Positions 30,901 to 40,900 of a DNA stretch of 64,000 bases are shown here, in pieces. The notes under the pieces were generated by a model that saw nothing but the letters and a program-made list of their open reading frames with translations, was not told the origin of the DNA and made no database searches. Numbering within the stretch: the first letter of the stretch is position 1; every line of letters begins with the position of its first letter. The DNA comes from Spinacia oleracea (lineage: Eukaryota > Streptophyta > Magnoliopsida > Caryophyllales > Amaranthaceae). The stretch spans positions 1,178,001 through 1,242,000 of the forward strand of contig NC_079490.1 in NCBI RefSeq assembly GCF_020520425.1, given 5' to 3'. Both the position numbers and the translations under genes were made by a program.

Positions 30901-33730
30901 TTGATAAGAAGGGGTGTTATTAGGGGGTTAGTGGAGGGGTTTCAGTCAACTTATTGACGTTTTCCTATGTTCGTCTCTAATTTTACCTTTGTAGTCAAGA
31001 TTTCCTCCCTTTTTCTTGCCATTAACAGCTACTTCCTCCGTCCCTTTTAGACTACCCCATAGATGAAATTTCTCTTTTTAAAGGCTTGGATAAAGTCTTC
31101 CCGTGTGAGGATGTGTTTTGTGAGGAACATGGGTTAGCAAGTAGGAAAAACTTACTAAAACTGTAATGGGGAAAACTCACAAGGAAATCCATTTTTGGTA
31201 AATGGGTCAATCTAAAAGGGACGGAGGGAGTACCAGCTTACCATTCATAGAAGTATGTGATTGTAGTAGCCCCATTTTATGCATATGCCCTTTGGTCCCT
31301 TCCCATACACGAGCTTTTGCACCTTGAGGTTTGTTGCATTGGACTTGGTATAATTGTAGCAAAGCTTACTTCTTTTTCTTTTTTTTTTTTTTTTTTTTTG
31401 TGATGCAAGCATGGAACATTGGATTAAAGAGCTAAAAGTTTACAGGAGAACAGTTCAAGTAGGTTTATCCTCTAAACTTACATCCATAACAAACACCGGA
31501 GGTTGTTCGAAATACTCTAAATCAAAGCTAGCTATTACATCCGAACGACACGTTTTAGCCATCCTATCCGCCACCCTGTTAGTACATCTCGGGCCATTCA
31601 TAATCTCGACTCCCGGAAAGTCCTGCAAGAGGTCCTTGCATTGTTTGTTTAGCAGCATTGTTTAGCAATAGTGAAGTTAGCATCAATAACATTCTCATTT
31701 TCCAAATTTATGAAGTGCTTGTTGTGAGTCCGAATTGATGATCACCCTTGACCAATTTTCCCTTTTGATAATCTGCAAACCTACACAAATACGGAGTAGC
31801 TAACATTTCACCCATCAAAACAGATTGTAGTTTGCATTTTTTGAAGAAAGCCGAGTATCCATTCAGTACTGATTAGCAAAGCCAACTTTGTTGCACTAAA
31901 CAGTCCTGTTTTTACAGTCAGTACTAATTTGCATTTTAACCTGAATCTTTTGAGTTCTTTTGAAAAGCTATCTACATTAATGCTTGCTTTTAACTTACCT
32001 TTTCCAGGTTGGAAAAAACTACCTATGTTCCGAGTGGAAGCAAGAGCTTATCACATTTTCTCAATTTCTGGAACGAATTCAGTCCCGTAACACTTGTGCA
32101 GTCCCAACATATCTAGCGCAGCATCCTTTGTTTGACCAGGCATGTATACTATCAGGCAAAAAAATTGCATGTTTAACTACATATAACATTATGTTCATGC
32201 AGTTAATTACTTGTTAATTCTAGTGACAGATCAAAGAGCTTAGGAAGGACATTCTTGTTCCGGACTATTGCTATGCTGGTGGTGGTGAAATGAGGTCAAT
32301 TAATGCTTGGTTTGGTCCAGGTGGAACTGTAACACCTTTACATCATGATCCACACCATAACTTATTTGCTCAGGTAAATAAAAACCATGATAAGATATGA
32401 AATTATGAATCAGAGTTTTCATTTTTGCATCATATGGCAAGTTTAGTGCACATTTCAGTTCAAATGGTCAGTTGTTATCTGAATATGTTTTTATCTCGAT
32501 CTTGATCTTCTGAAGGCAAGTGACTTCTCTCCTCTACCAGGTTGTTGGTAAGAAGTATGTAAGACTGTATGCAGCCTCCGTTTCTGAGGAACTTTATCCG
32601 CATTCTGAAACCATGCTATGCAATTCCAGCCAGGTAGGCAACTAAACTTGAGATATCTGTTCTTTTTGCAATGCTTATTTTCTTCCTCTTCGAAATATAT
32701 AATAAAAATGGAAAACTATTTTGCATTTAGGCTCGTGTAAAACGATTTCATGGAAAACGATTTTCCCCCTTTCAATCATTTTACGTTGTTTGGTTTGGCA
32801 AGCTAAAACTTTATCCGCATTCTGAAACCATGCTTTGCAATTCCAGCCAGATAGGCAACTAACTTGAGATATCTGTTCCTTTTGCAATGCTTATTTTCTC
32901 CCTCTTCGAATGTAAAATAAAAACGGAAAACTATTTTGCATTTAGGCTCCATTTGGTAGGGTGTAAAACGTTTTCATGGAAAACAATTTTCCCCTTTTCA
33001 ATCATTTACGTTGTTTGGTTTGGCAAGGGATGAATTTTTTTCTTCCATAAACTCCCTCAAAGGTGGAAAAACTTTCCCTTTTCCACCTTTCCTCCTTCTC
33101 CCTTTTCCCCTCAATCTTCAACATATTTCCCATTTTCTTTTAAGGACCCAAACAGAGGAAAACTAGTTTGGAATTGTGTTTTTTTCTTGAAAAAGATTTC
33201 CACCGAAAACTTTTTACACCGAACCAAACGGAGCCTTAGAACATTTCTCCATCATTCTGGTGTATAAATACTGTCATTACCTGTACTGACTCGATTGCAT
33301 CTCACATCTTCTTCATTCTACCTTCCATCAGCAATCTGACGAGGTTGCATTCTGTTCTACAAATGAGGTTGTATTCTGTTCTACAAATTATTTTTCACTG
33401 AAAACGTTTTACACCAACCCAAACGGAGAACATTTCTCCATCATTCTGGTCTATATCTGTTCTGATTCGCTTGCATCTCACATCATGTACATTCTACCTT
33501 TCATGGTCTGCAATCAATCTGACAAGGTTGTATGATTCATTCTGTAGGTTGATTTAGACAACATAGATGACAATGCATTTCCAAAAGCTAAGGACTTGGA
33601 ATTTATGGACTGCATTTTAGACGAAGGTGATATGCTATACATCCCCCCAAAGTGGTGGCACTATGTGCGTTCTCTCACACCGAGTTTATCAGTTAGTTTT
33701 TGGTGGAGCAACCCTGAAGGTTCACCCTGA
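27914..33730 (+). CDS. JMJ30: JmjC-domain protein, JMJ30/JMJD5 type, 6 exons
   Basis: Exons 27914-28372, 29746-29946, 32008-32139, 32230-32373, 32541-32633 and 33548-33730 give 403 residues. An N-terminal helical region ([20 protein letters not shown]) precedes the JmjC domain. The Fe(II) ligands are visible: HxD at about H302/D304 (LHHDPHHN) and H381 in KWWHYVRSL. In Arabidopsis JMJ30 is a nuclear, evening-expressed 2-oxoglutarate/Fe(II) dioxygenase that influences clock period, H3K36/H3K27 methylation and flowering; these roles are inferred by orthology. Intron 3 begins with GC rather than GT (CAG / GCATGT), which is required to keep the conserved LFDQ-IKEL junction. Intron 2 contains ~207-bp tandem copies and intron 5 a duplicated piece of exon 5. 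Confidence 0.93.
29286..29573. mobile_element. hAT-type MITE with GGCGC repeats in JMJ30 intron 1
   Basis: Exact 8-bp duplication GTGATGGC (29278-29285 and 29574-29581). Ends TAGTGTATAAAAAGGC and GCCTTTTTATACATTG. The interior has about fifteen AGGCGCA-type motifs. Confidence 0.85.
29974..30890. repeat. Tandem duplications in JMJ30 intron 2
   Basis: A ~207-bp unit (TCAACTCTATTGATGGG... TTGTTGCAATTACTTAC) occurs at about 29974-30178, 30179-30400 and, partially, 30605-30730. A second unit (TTACAGATTAAGGAATAAGT) occurs at about 30545 and 30835. Confidence 0.8.
31030..31232. mobile_element. Stowaway MITE in JMJ30 intron 2
   Basis: TA-flanked inverted ends CTTCCTCCGTCCCTTTTAGA / CTAAAAGGGACGGAGGGAG. 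Confidence 0.85.
32807..33030 (+). repeat. Duplicated 3' part of JMJ30 exon 5 plus intron sequence
   Basis: A copy, offset by 217 bp, of 32590-32806. It repeats the last 44 nt of exon 5 (AACTTTATCCGCATTCTGAA ... TTCCAGCCAG) and the following intron, but the donor GTAGGC reads ATAGGC at 32851. It also lacks the exon's acceptor. Confidence 0.9.
32945..33235. mobile_element. Tourist/Harbinger-type MITE in JMJ30 intron 5
   Basis: TTA flanks; ends GGCTCCATTTGGTAGGGTG and CGAACCAAACGGAGCC. A truncated copy of its left end at about 32720 shows that the 217-bp duplication happened after or through this insertion. Confidence 0.75.
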
Positions 33731-33897
33731 GTTGGTACTTGGTAGCATTTTATCTGATTAAGGATGTTGAAGATTTTATTTGTTAGAGAAGTTAGTGTGT
33801 TGAGTTTAGAAACATAGACATATACCTCGCAGTTGTTACGACCGTCATTTTGATGTATATAGACATTCATATGATGAATGATTTGAGGCATTTGGTC

Positions 33898-34034
33898 TAG
33901 ACCTGATCAACATGAGTCCGACCCGAAATTTGGCGGGTTTGGGCACAACAAGCAGACCCGAATTTTGGCCCGGCCTGACATATGGGCTAATTTTATGTCT
34001 CTGCCCGGCCCGGCCTGCCTTTTGATCAGGTCTA
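33898..34034. mobile_element. Short hAT-type MITE downstream of JMJ30
   Basis: Exact 8-bp duplication ATTTGGTC (33890-33897 and 34035-34042); ends TAGACCTGATCAA and TTTGATCAGGTCTA. Confidence 0.85.
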
Positions 34035-34539
34035 ATTTGGTCTGTCTGTCCTAGCCTCTGAACTCGTGCATTGTGAAATGTAATTGTATGCTATTAAGAA
34101 TCTTCTTTTGAATTGACAAGTGATCTATGTTATTGGTATTTAATGGTATTACTAATTTACTATCCTTGTGAGAAAATATTGCAGTATAGGTTTGGATTTT
34201 GAACCAACTCAAATAATAAATTATTACCCAATGCACAACATAACACATTAACAATAATCTAAAATTTTTAACAAATACGTACTCCTTAATACTACTACAA
34301 AATATGGATATTACAATTTAGCATCAGTTCGTTCTATTCTTGAATTTTACATGCATTATGAATTATGATCTTGATGAATTTGCTTCTCCTTACTATTCTT
34401 TCTCATCTCCGACGACAAACATGGATGTACGAGGCATTCCACTTTGGATCCGTGTGCGACACTAAGCTCTCCCCATACGTATCAACGTCTCCGTTAAATG
34501 TATTTTTGATCAAATATCGAATCTCGCGAGTTGTGATGT

Positions 34540-34871
34540 TACTCCCTCCGTCCCGGAACACTCGACCCGGTTTGACCGGCACAGAGTTTAAGAGACTTGA
34601 ATTGACTTATTTAATTTAATAGGTAGTAGTTGATAGTGGAGTATTATTTTAATGTAGTTAGTGGGAAATGTGTAAAGGGGTGGGGTTGGGGGAGAGTAGG
34701 TGTTGAATTTTTAATTATTTTTTGTATGGAGTAGGGGGTAGGTGGGTTAATAGGGGTGGAGTGAGAAATAATATAATATTGTTAGAATATTTCCATTTTT
34801 AGAAACAGGTCAAGTATTAAGGGACGGCCCGATAAGAAAAACATGTCAAGTATTCCGGGACGGAGGGAGTA
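34540..34871. mobile_element. Stowaway MITE overlapping the 3' end of the F-box gene
   Basis: TA-flanked ends CTCCCTCCGTCCCGGAACAC / TATTCCGGGACGGAGGGAG. The F-box reading frame, if continued past its frameshift, would end inside this element. Confidence 0.8.
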
Positions 34872-34986
34872 TAAGATATCAATCGTCCATAGCTGAGCGT
34901 TATTAGAAACGTAGTATTGTCTTGAAGATAAAGAATATTCGAAGATAAATAACTCCTTTCATGAATTAACTCCCAAAATTCAACAC

Positions 34987-35928
34987 TTATGCCCTCAGAC
35001 AACCATACCCTCCACGACGCGTTACCGCTTCCACGATCTTTTTCGAGTATCCATACACGAATCCTTTTGTTAGACACAGTAAAAACAATGCTAACGAGTC
35101 CTCTATAGAACATAAACACATACCTATAATACCATTCCAAACGACATGATCTGGTAGTTTAAGAAGGTTAATTTCTTCCACATCGAAATCAAACGAGACA
35201 ATACGATTTTGTTGGTGTGTGTACGAACCTTTATAATAATAACGAGGACCAAATTCAAACCAGTATGCAGCCTTTCCTACGAAAACAACATCATGAAACC
35301 GTAGTAGTGGTTTTGGTACATGCCACTTTGGGTTCATAAACTCCGTGTTGTTTTTTACCTTCCAACAGTGATCACGAAGTGAATAAACAGCCATTGAATT
35401 ATACGTAAATGCAACCACCTTATAGTCATTAGTAGAAGGGGCAAATCCCACAACATAGTTAACATAAATAGCAACATCATTAACATAAGTATCCCTAATT
35501 GGGCAACATGGAAGAAGAAGGGACTTTCTTATATTCCATAGTCTATTCCCATCAAATGTTGTCAATAACAACCCTTTACAAATCCCAACAATTAAGCAAC
35601 GACGTCGTTTAGGAAGATGAATTTCAATCTTTTCACCAATTCGGTGAAACGTGTTGATGCGATGAAAACGAACACAAATAGATTGTTTCGCATTGTGACT
35701 TTCCACACATAATACAAGATTGTTATTTTTACGAGGATTGTTTTGGTAGAGATTAAGATGCATATAAGTAAATACAGATGAATCAATAATTGAACACCAA
35801 TATTTACAGACACACCTGAATCTTAGCAGGGTTTTTACAGACAATCTGGCCAATATCTCTTGACATAAGTCTGGCGGCAGATACTTGAGGTGGTCGTCTG
35901 ATGTTTCAAGTTTGTTTAGATTTGCCAT
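34987..35928 (-). CDS. F-box protein (F-box-associated type), C-terminal frameshift, possible pseudogene
   Basis: A 313-residue intronless ORF starts at 35928. An F-box lies at residues ~15-53 (YLPPDLCQEILARLSVKTLL, then RFRCVCKYWCSIIDS). It is followed by an F-box-associated region with GICKGLLL, VVGFAPSTNDYKVVAF and VSFDFDVEEI. Such proteins recruit substrates to SCF ubiquitin ligases through SKP1. After LALFLLCLT the frame runs into unrelated sequence. The expected family ending (RIRVWILEKDRG, WRVWLSEGISVEFWEL) continues in another frame at about 34880-35080. A single-base indel near 35070 explains this; no intron of workable size bridges it. The protein is either truncated or the gene is decaying. 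Confidence 0.75.
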   Translation of the reverse strand: MANLNKLETSDDHLKYLPPDLCQEILARLSVKTLLRFRCVCKYWCSIIDSSVFTYMHLNLYQNNPRKNNNLVLCVESHNAKQSICVRFHRINTFHRIGEKIEIHLPKRRRCLIVGICKGLLLTTFDGNRLWNIRKSLLLPCCPIRDTYVNDVAIYVNYVVGFAPSTNDYKVVAFTYNSMAVYSLRDHCWKVKNNTEFMNPKWHVPKPLLRFHDVVFVGKAAYWFEFGPRYYYKGSYTHQQNRIVSFDFDVEEINLLKLPDHVVWNGIIGMCLCSIEDSLALFLLCLTKGFVYGYSKKIVEAVTRRGGYGCLRA

Positions 35929-37640
35929 AACTATTGTAAATCAATTGTCAAAAAAACAAAAACAAAAAAAACAATTGTAAATCTTGGCCAATTTCAATAT
36001 TGCTCTCGTAATTAACCCTAAATTGTCTCTTTGTTTTGCCCTAATATTTATATACCCGTCTTTTTGTGTTAGTCTATCACGGGCCGCAACTATTCACGAG
36101 CAAATACAAGAGAATTACTGCAATAAACAACATGTAAACTCCCGCGGGAGATTAGTCCACTCGCCGAAGGCGGTGGGAACTCCTCGTAGTAGAACCAAAA
36201 AAAATAAACAACGTGCAAAAAAAAAAAAAAAAAAAAAAGTGACAAAAGTTTACTCCCTCCCATTCTAGACCTGATCAATTATAGCCCGATCCACTGACGC
36301 AACCCGAAAAATACGGGTTTAGGCATCCTCAAAACACGTTTTTAGGCCAATAATCGATCCCGGCCCAAAAAGCTTGTACTAAACTAAGGAGAATATAATA
36401 TTAATGAAGGATAATATAACTTAACAACTTGAATATAACTTGGTTATATAATTGGTGTATACAATAAACTATAACATAACTTTAATAGACATAGGAATCT
36501 AACATTAGATTCCTAAACTAACGCAACTCTAATTTCCTAAACATACTAGAACCCTCGATCTTTACACCATTACTCTAACAAGATTCTTAATTAAAAACAA
36601 TTATTAGGCCCGACCCACACCAATCCCACTTGTAACCTACCGAGTTGGGTTGTGCCGATTTCTTTTTAAATAAGCGGCCCAAGCTCACTAGTCGGGCTGG
36701 ATTGTCATGTTTAAGCCTAATTTTTAATTAAACGTACTCTTTCGTGTCCGACCGTGCCGTATCGTGCGTAATCGTGCGTTTTTTTTTTAAAAAAAAAAAC
36801 GGCCTAGGCCTGACTACGACCCACAAGTCACAACTTCGTGTTTGTGAAGGTCATGTTTTTTTCGTATTACGGCACGGCCCCATATTTAAGGGGGGACGTT
36901 AAGAACCTAAAAGAACGGAGGGAGTATATAGTATACGAAGTACCATGTAGTGGTGCACCCACAAATGAAAAAGCAAACAGATTAAATAGTAATGCAAAAG
37001 CCATAATATGGGGGTGGCCGGTGGGTTGTCAATATGATGACAAGCCACTAAGTGCTAGTATATTGAAGGGGAAAAAATACTCATATTACCAAACACTAAA
37101 AAGTTATGTCAAACTCTATGTACAACTTTCTTGATGTAATTTAAGGTGTGATTAATTGATTATAACATATATACTTAACAAAAAAGTTCCCAAATCTGGG
37201 AAAAAGTTTGTAAAGAAACAAAAGTACTAAAGTATTCTTCTAATCAAATGTACTTAACATGGTACAAATGAAGAGGAATGAGGATGCATGATTATGCCTT
37301 TCCTAAAGGGAAAAGAACTCACCACTTTATATTAACAATAACACGACAAATTTTAGCACATACCACGTATATTGTCTTTTGTACAGATGATGTATTAACC
37401 TGATAGTTAAGACTGCGAAATTGTGTACAACAAGTCACATTGTTCAAATCACCCTTTTCTTATAAAAGAAACGAAAATAGAATGCAAGAAAGAATTCAAC
37501 TTCATTTACTTTACAACTACTAAAGAATTATACAAGAAAACTTAACAAAATCTACTACTCCGTACTTGTTACTTGCATCACAATCAAACCCTAAGTTTTC
37601 CTCAATCAACATACAGAGTAGTACTACGTATATTTTGATT
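35929..37640. other. Intergenic stretch with degenerate repeats
   Basis: Contains an A-rich run at 36215-36238, a truncated TAGACCTGATCAA-type element (from 36266) and GC-rich GGCCC/CGTGCCG pieces (36600-36900) resembling the TAAAGATGG-ended family. No coding region is supported. Confidence 0.45.
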
Positions 37641-37880
37641 TGTAGTTTTGTACAGATAATGTATTAACCTGATAGTTAAGACTGCGAAATTGTGTACAAC
37701 AAGTCACAGATTCAAATGACCAGTCCCTTATAAAAAACGAAAATAGAATGTAAGAAAGAATTCAACTTCATTTACTTTACAACTACTGATAAATTACACA
37801 AGAAAAATCAACAAAATCTGCTACTTGTTACTTGCATCACAATTCACAATCAAACCCTCTTTAAGTTTTCCTCAATCAAA
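37376..37880. repeat. Tandem duplication (~272-bp offset) at the 3' side of the IRKI-like gene
   Basis: Two copies, about 37376-37609 and 37650-37880, share TGTATTAACCTGATAGTTAA, AATTGTGTACAACAAGTCAC and AAGAATTCAACTTCATTTAC. Each contains a SINE-like box pair (CCTGATAGTTAAGACTG; GTCACA-TTCAAAT). The nearer copy probably lies in the 3' UTR. Confidence 0.75.
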
Positions 37881-37921
37881 TTACTTCACCAAAATATTTG
37901 AATTAAAAAAAAATGCTTAAC

Positions 37922-40900
37922 TTATACTACAGATTTGTACATGCAAAGAACCTTACACCTTAAAATCTTATCCTGAACATAAAACCCTGGCATAACCATT
38001 ACCTTAACCCGACTTGGACCGTGTCCCTTCTGTTTATCAGTAACAATATCTTCCATATAACAAGCATCAAACGATCTGTTTTCTTCGACCCTCAAAATAT
38101 TCAACGCCGGAAAAAATGAAAACGCGAGCAAATGAAGCAACCATATACATTTTGCTGATACAAAAAACGACTGCAGTAACGTTTCAGACCACGGTCTAGT
38201 CCAATTCAGAGTCATAATAATGCAACTCATTTTCTGATCACAAAACTTACTGAATTCTTCACTGTAATACTTTGTTCCTTTCTTCAGAACTTCATTCCAA
38301 CTCAGGTTTCTCAAAGAAGCAAATGACTGAAACTGTGCTTGTCTTTGTTGCTGAGGATCAAGCAGTTTCTGAATCCCATTTTTCTGAAACACACAGTTTT
38401 CGAAATCCTGGTAAAACGCCTGGTTTACTATCGCCTCAATGTGGTAGAAAACTGATTTTGAGTACCTTGAATTGATGGAAAGTTTGTAGGGTTTTAGGAT
38501 TAGGTTTAAGTTTTGGGTAAGTTGTTCATCAGACTCTTCTATTTGTTCAATCATTGTTTTGCAGAACTGTTTTACTGATAATCTTGCTTCTGACACAATT
38601 TGTAAGAAACCTTCCACCATTACTTCTTTACTCACAGGCATCATACTGTCATCCTCATCACCGGCTTTTTCTCTTTTCACCTTATTTTCACTTATTTCAG
38701 GTCTGATAAGATGACAAAATAAGTGTCAGTAAGTTCAGATAAGATAACATAAGATAAGATAAAATAAGACAAAAATAAGGATCAATAAGTTCAGATAAGA
38801 TAACATAAGATATGTTCAAATAAGATAAAATAAGGGTCAATAAGTTCAAAATGGCAGATTGGCCAAAATGAGAAGCAGGGATGTAATAGATAGTTATGAT
38901 GTAGTATATTTTGATCAACCCCCGGGTTTTGTTATGGACGTTTTGTTGGAGGATAAGCCTCCCTAGTTTTAGCCTTGTAACGGTTAAACTTTTTATTAAT
39001 TGAAGTTACGTGTTTGCATCAAAATAAAATAAAATTTAAATGACACATTTTTTTACTTCCAATAAGGGTCTATAAGCTAAGATAAGATAAGTTCAGGTAA
39101 ATTCAGATAAGTTCAAATAAGATAAGATAAGTTCAAAAGGCACCTTTTCGATACTGCTTGTCTTAAAGCCTTTTTTAGCTCCTCGCAGTAAGACTCCAAA
39201 TTCTCGAGCTTCTTCCTCAACTCCCCAAACGAAGATCTCATCTCCGTAACCTCCATTAAGGCCGCTTCCTTCTTCTGATTCGCGTCAATCAACTCCTTTT
39301 TCAAGGTTTCTATTGATACACTACTTCCATAATCCTTAAGGACTTGAGAGACTTCTTCAGACTGATCATCTGTTCGTAGTGGTGAACTGTTTCCGGTCTT
39401 TTGCCTCCTCTTGAATAACCACGAAAGAATCATCCCTACACAAAATTATGCATTATTAGAGACGGATACTATAAACATCTCAAACTTGTACGGATTCCTA
39501 AAAGGGAGATGATAAAGGCCCAAGTTGCGACAAATAACATGTGTCATAATCCTACGTGTCACTCTTTTAATGGCACCAAAAGGGTGCCATGTAGACCGCG
39601 ACTTATCAAATTATTTTTATAATCAACGCCATATTTTACTATGAAAAAAAATTAAAATAAGGTAATCCATAAAAAAGAAAAAAGGAAATAATTTTTATAA
39701 AGGCAGTAAATATATATTTTTTCATTTATTTTGTAAATTATAAATTAAAAAATAGAAATTCCAATCTAATAATATATTTTTATGCAATTTAAATAACTAG
39801 TTACGACAAAAATTAGCAAGTTGCCACCTTTATCACTTTGCTTACTAAAATTTTGTTTCTAAATTAAAATTGAGATGGAATTGTATAAGGAGTTTTAAAA
39901 ACTCTGTCTCAAATTTGTAATGGATTTATCAAAACGAAAATGATAAAGGTCGCAACATGCGACCTTTAAGCCGTGTCACAATGATGACATGGCATGCTTA
40001 TGTGTCATGATTTAAATTGGAAATTAAAATATTTAACTTATATTTTTTATTATACATGTTATAAAAAAAGGTTGGAAAATCTTAATATTCTATTTTTTTC
40101 CTTTTTTATATCGACTACCTTATATACATATTTTCGTAGTAGAAATATTGAATTAATAGTAAAAATATTATGATGACGCATAGCCTACGTGGCGCTTATA
40201 TGTATCAATTAAACTGCGACACGTAAGATTGCGACAACTAAATGTTGTCGCAACTTGCGACCTTTATCATCGTCAATTAAATTCCGCCTCATAAAAATTC
40301 CGAGCACCCTATATTCGTCTCAAATCCGTCTTTAATCACCATTTTAAGACGGATTTAGACTATTCAGTGACGAAATCCCTCATCTCTATAAAATGATTAT
40401 TTTGCAGTAGTGCATATATATATATATATATATACCTCGAGATTTCTTATGTGGCGCGGTCATAGTAGCATGAGAATCCGTTAATGGCACCACCATGTTA
40501 GAGTACTTGCTACTCTTGCTATCATTATAATCAATGCTGCTAATTGTTGCAGGCTTACAATTGTTGCAAGATGATACTGATCTCAAATCTCCTAAACTGT
40601 TTCTTCTCCTCGATTTAACCCCTTCGTTTGTGCACGAGCTAGCCACGGATTTACAGTCATCTGTTGGACAAACATGGTGATTGTTGTTGTCTAATCCTGT
40701 TGATAAACCACTTTGATTACCTCTAATTTCATCCCAATTTTCGCTAATTGTTTGGTTTGTTATTTGCATATGTCCATACCCTGGTAAAGGCTCATCTTCA
40801 TAACTCTGTCACATGGTATAATATATAGTTTAGCATCTAGATAATCATTCCATTAACTTGAACTATAAGGAAGGGAAATAATAAATAAAATGACTTGAAT

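Noticed and set aside
34987-35100. A tiny intron bridging the F-box frameshift
   Set aside because: The only GT...AG pair that would help is about 20 nt long, far below the minimum plant intron size.
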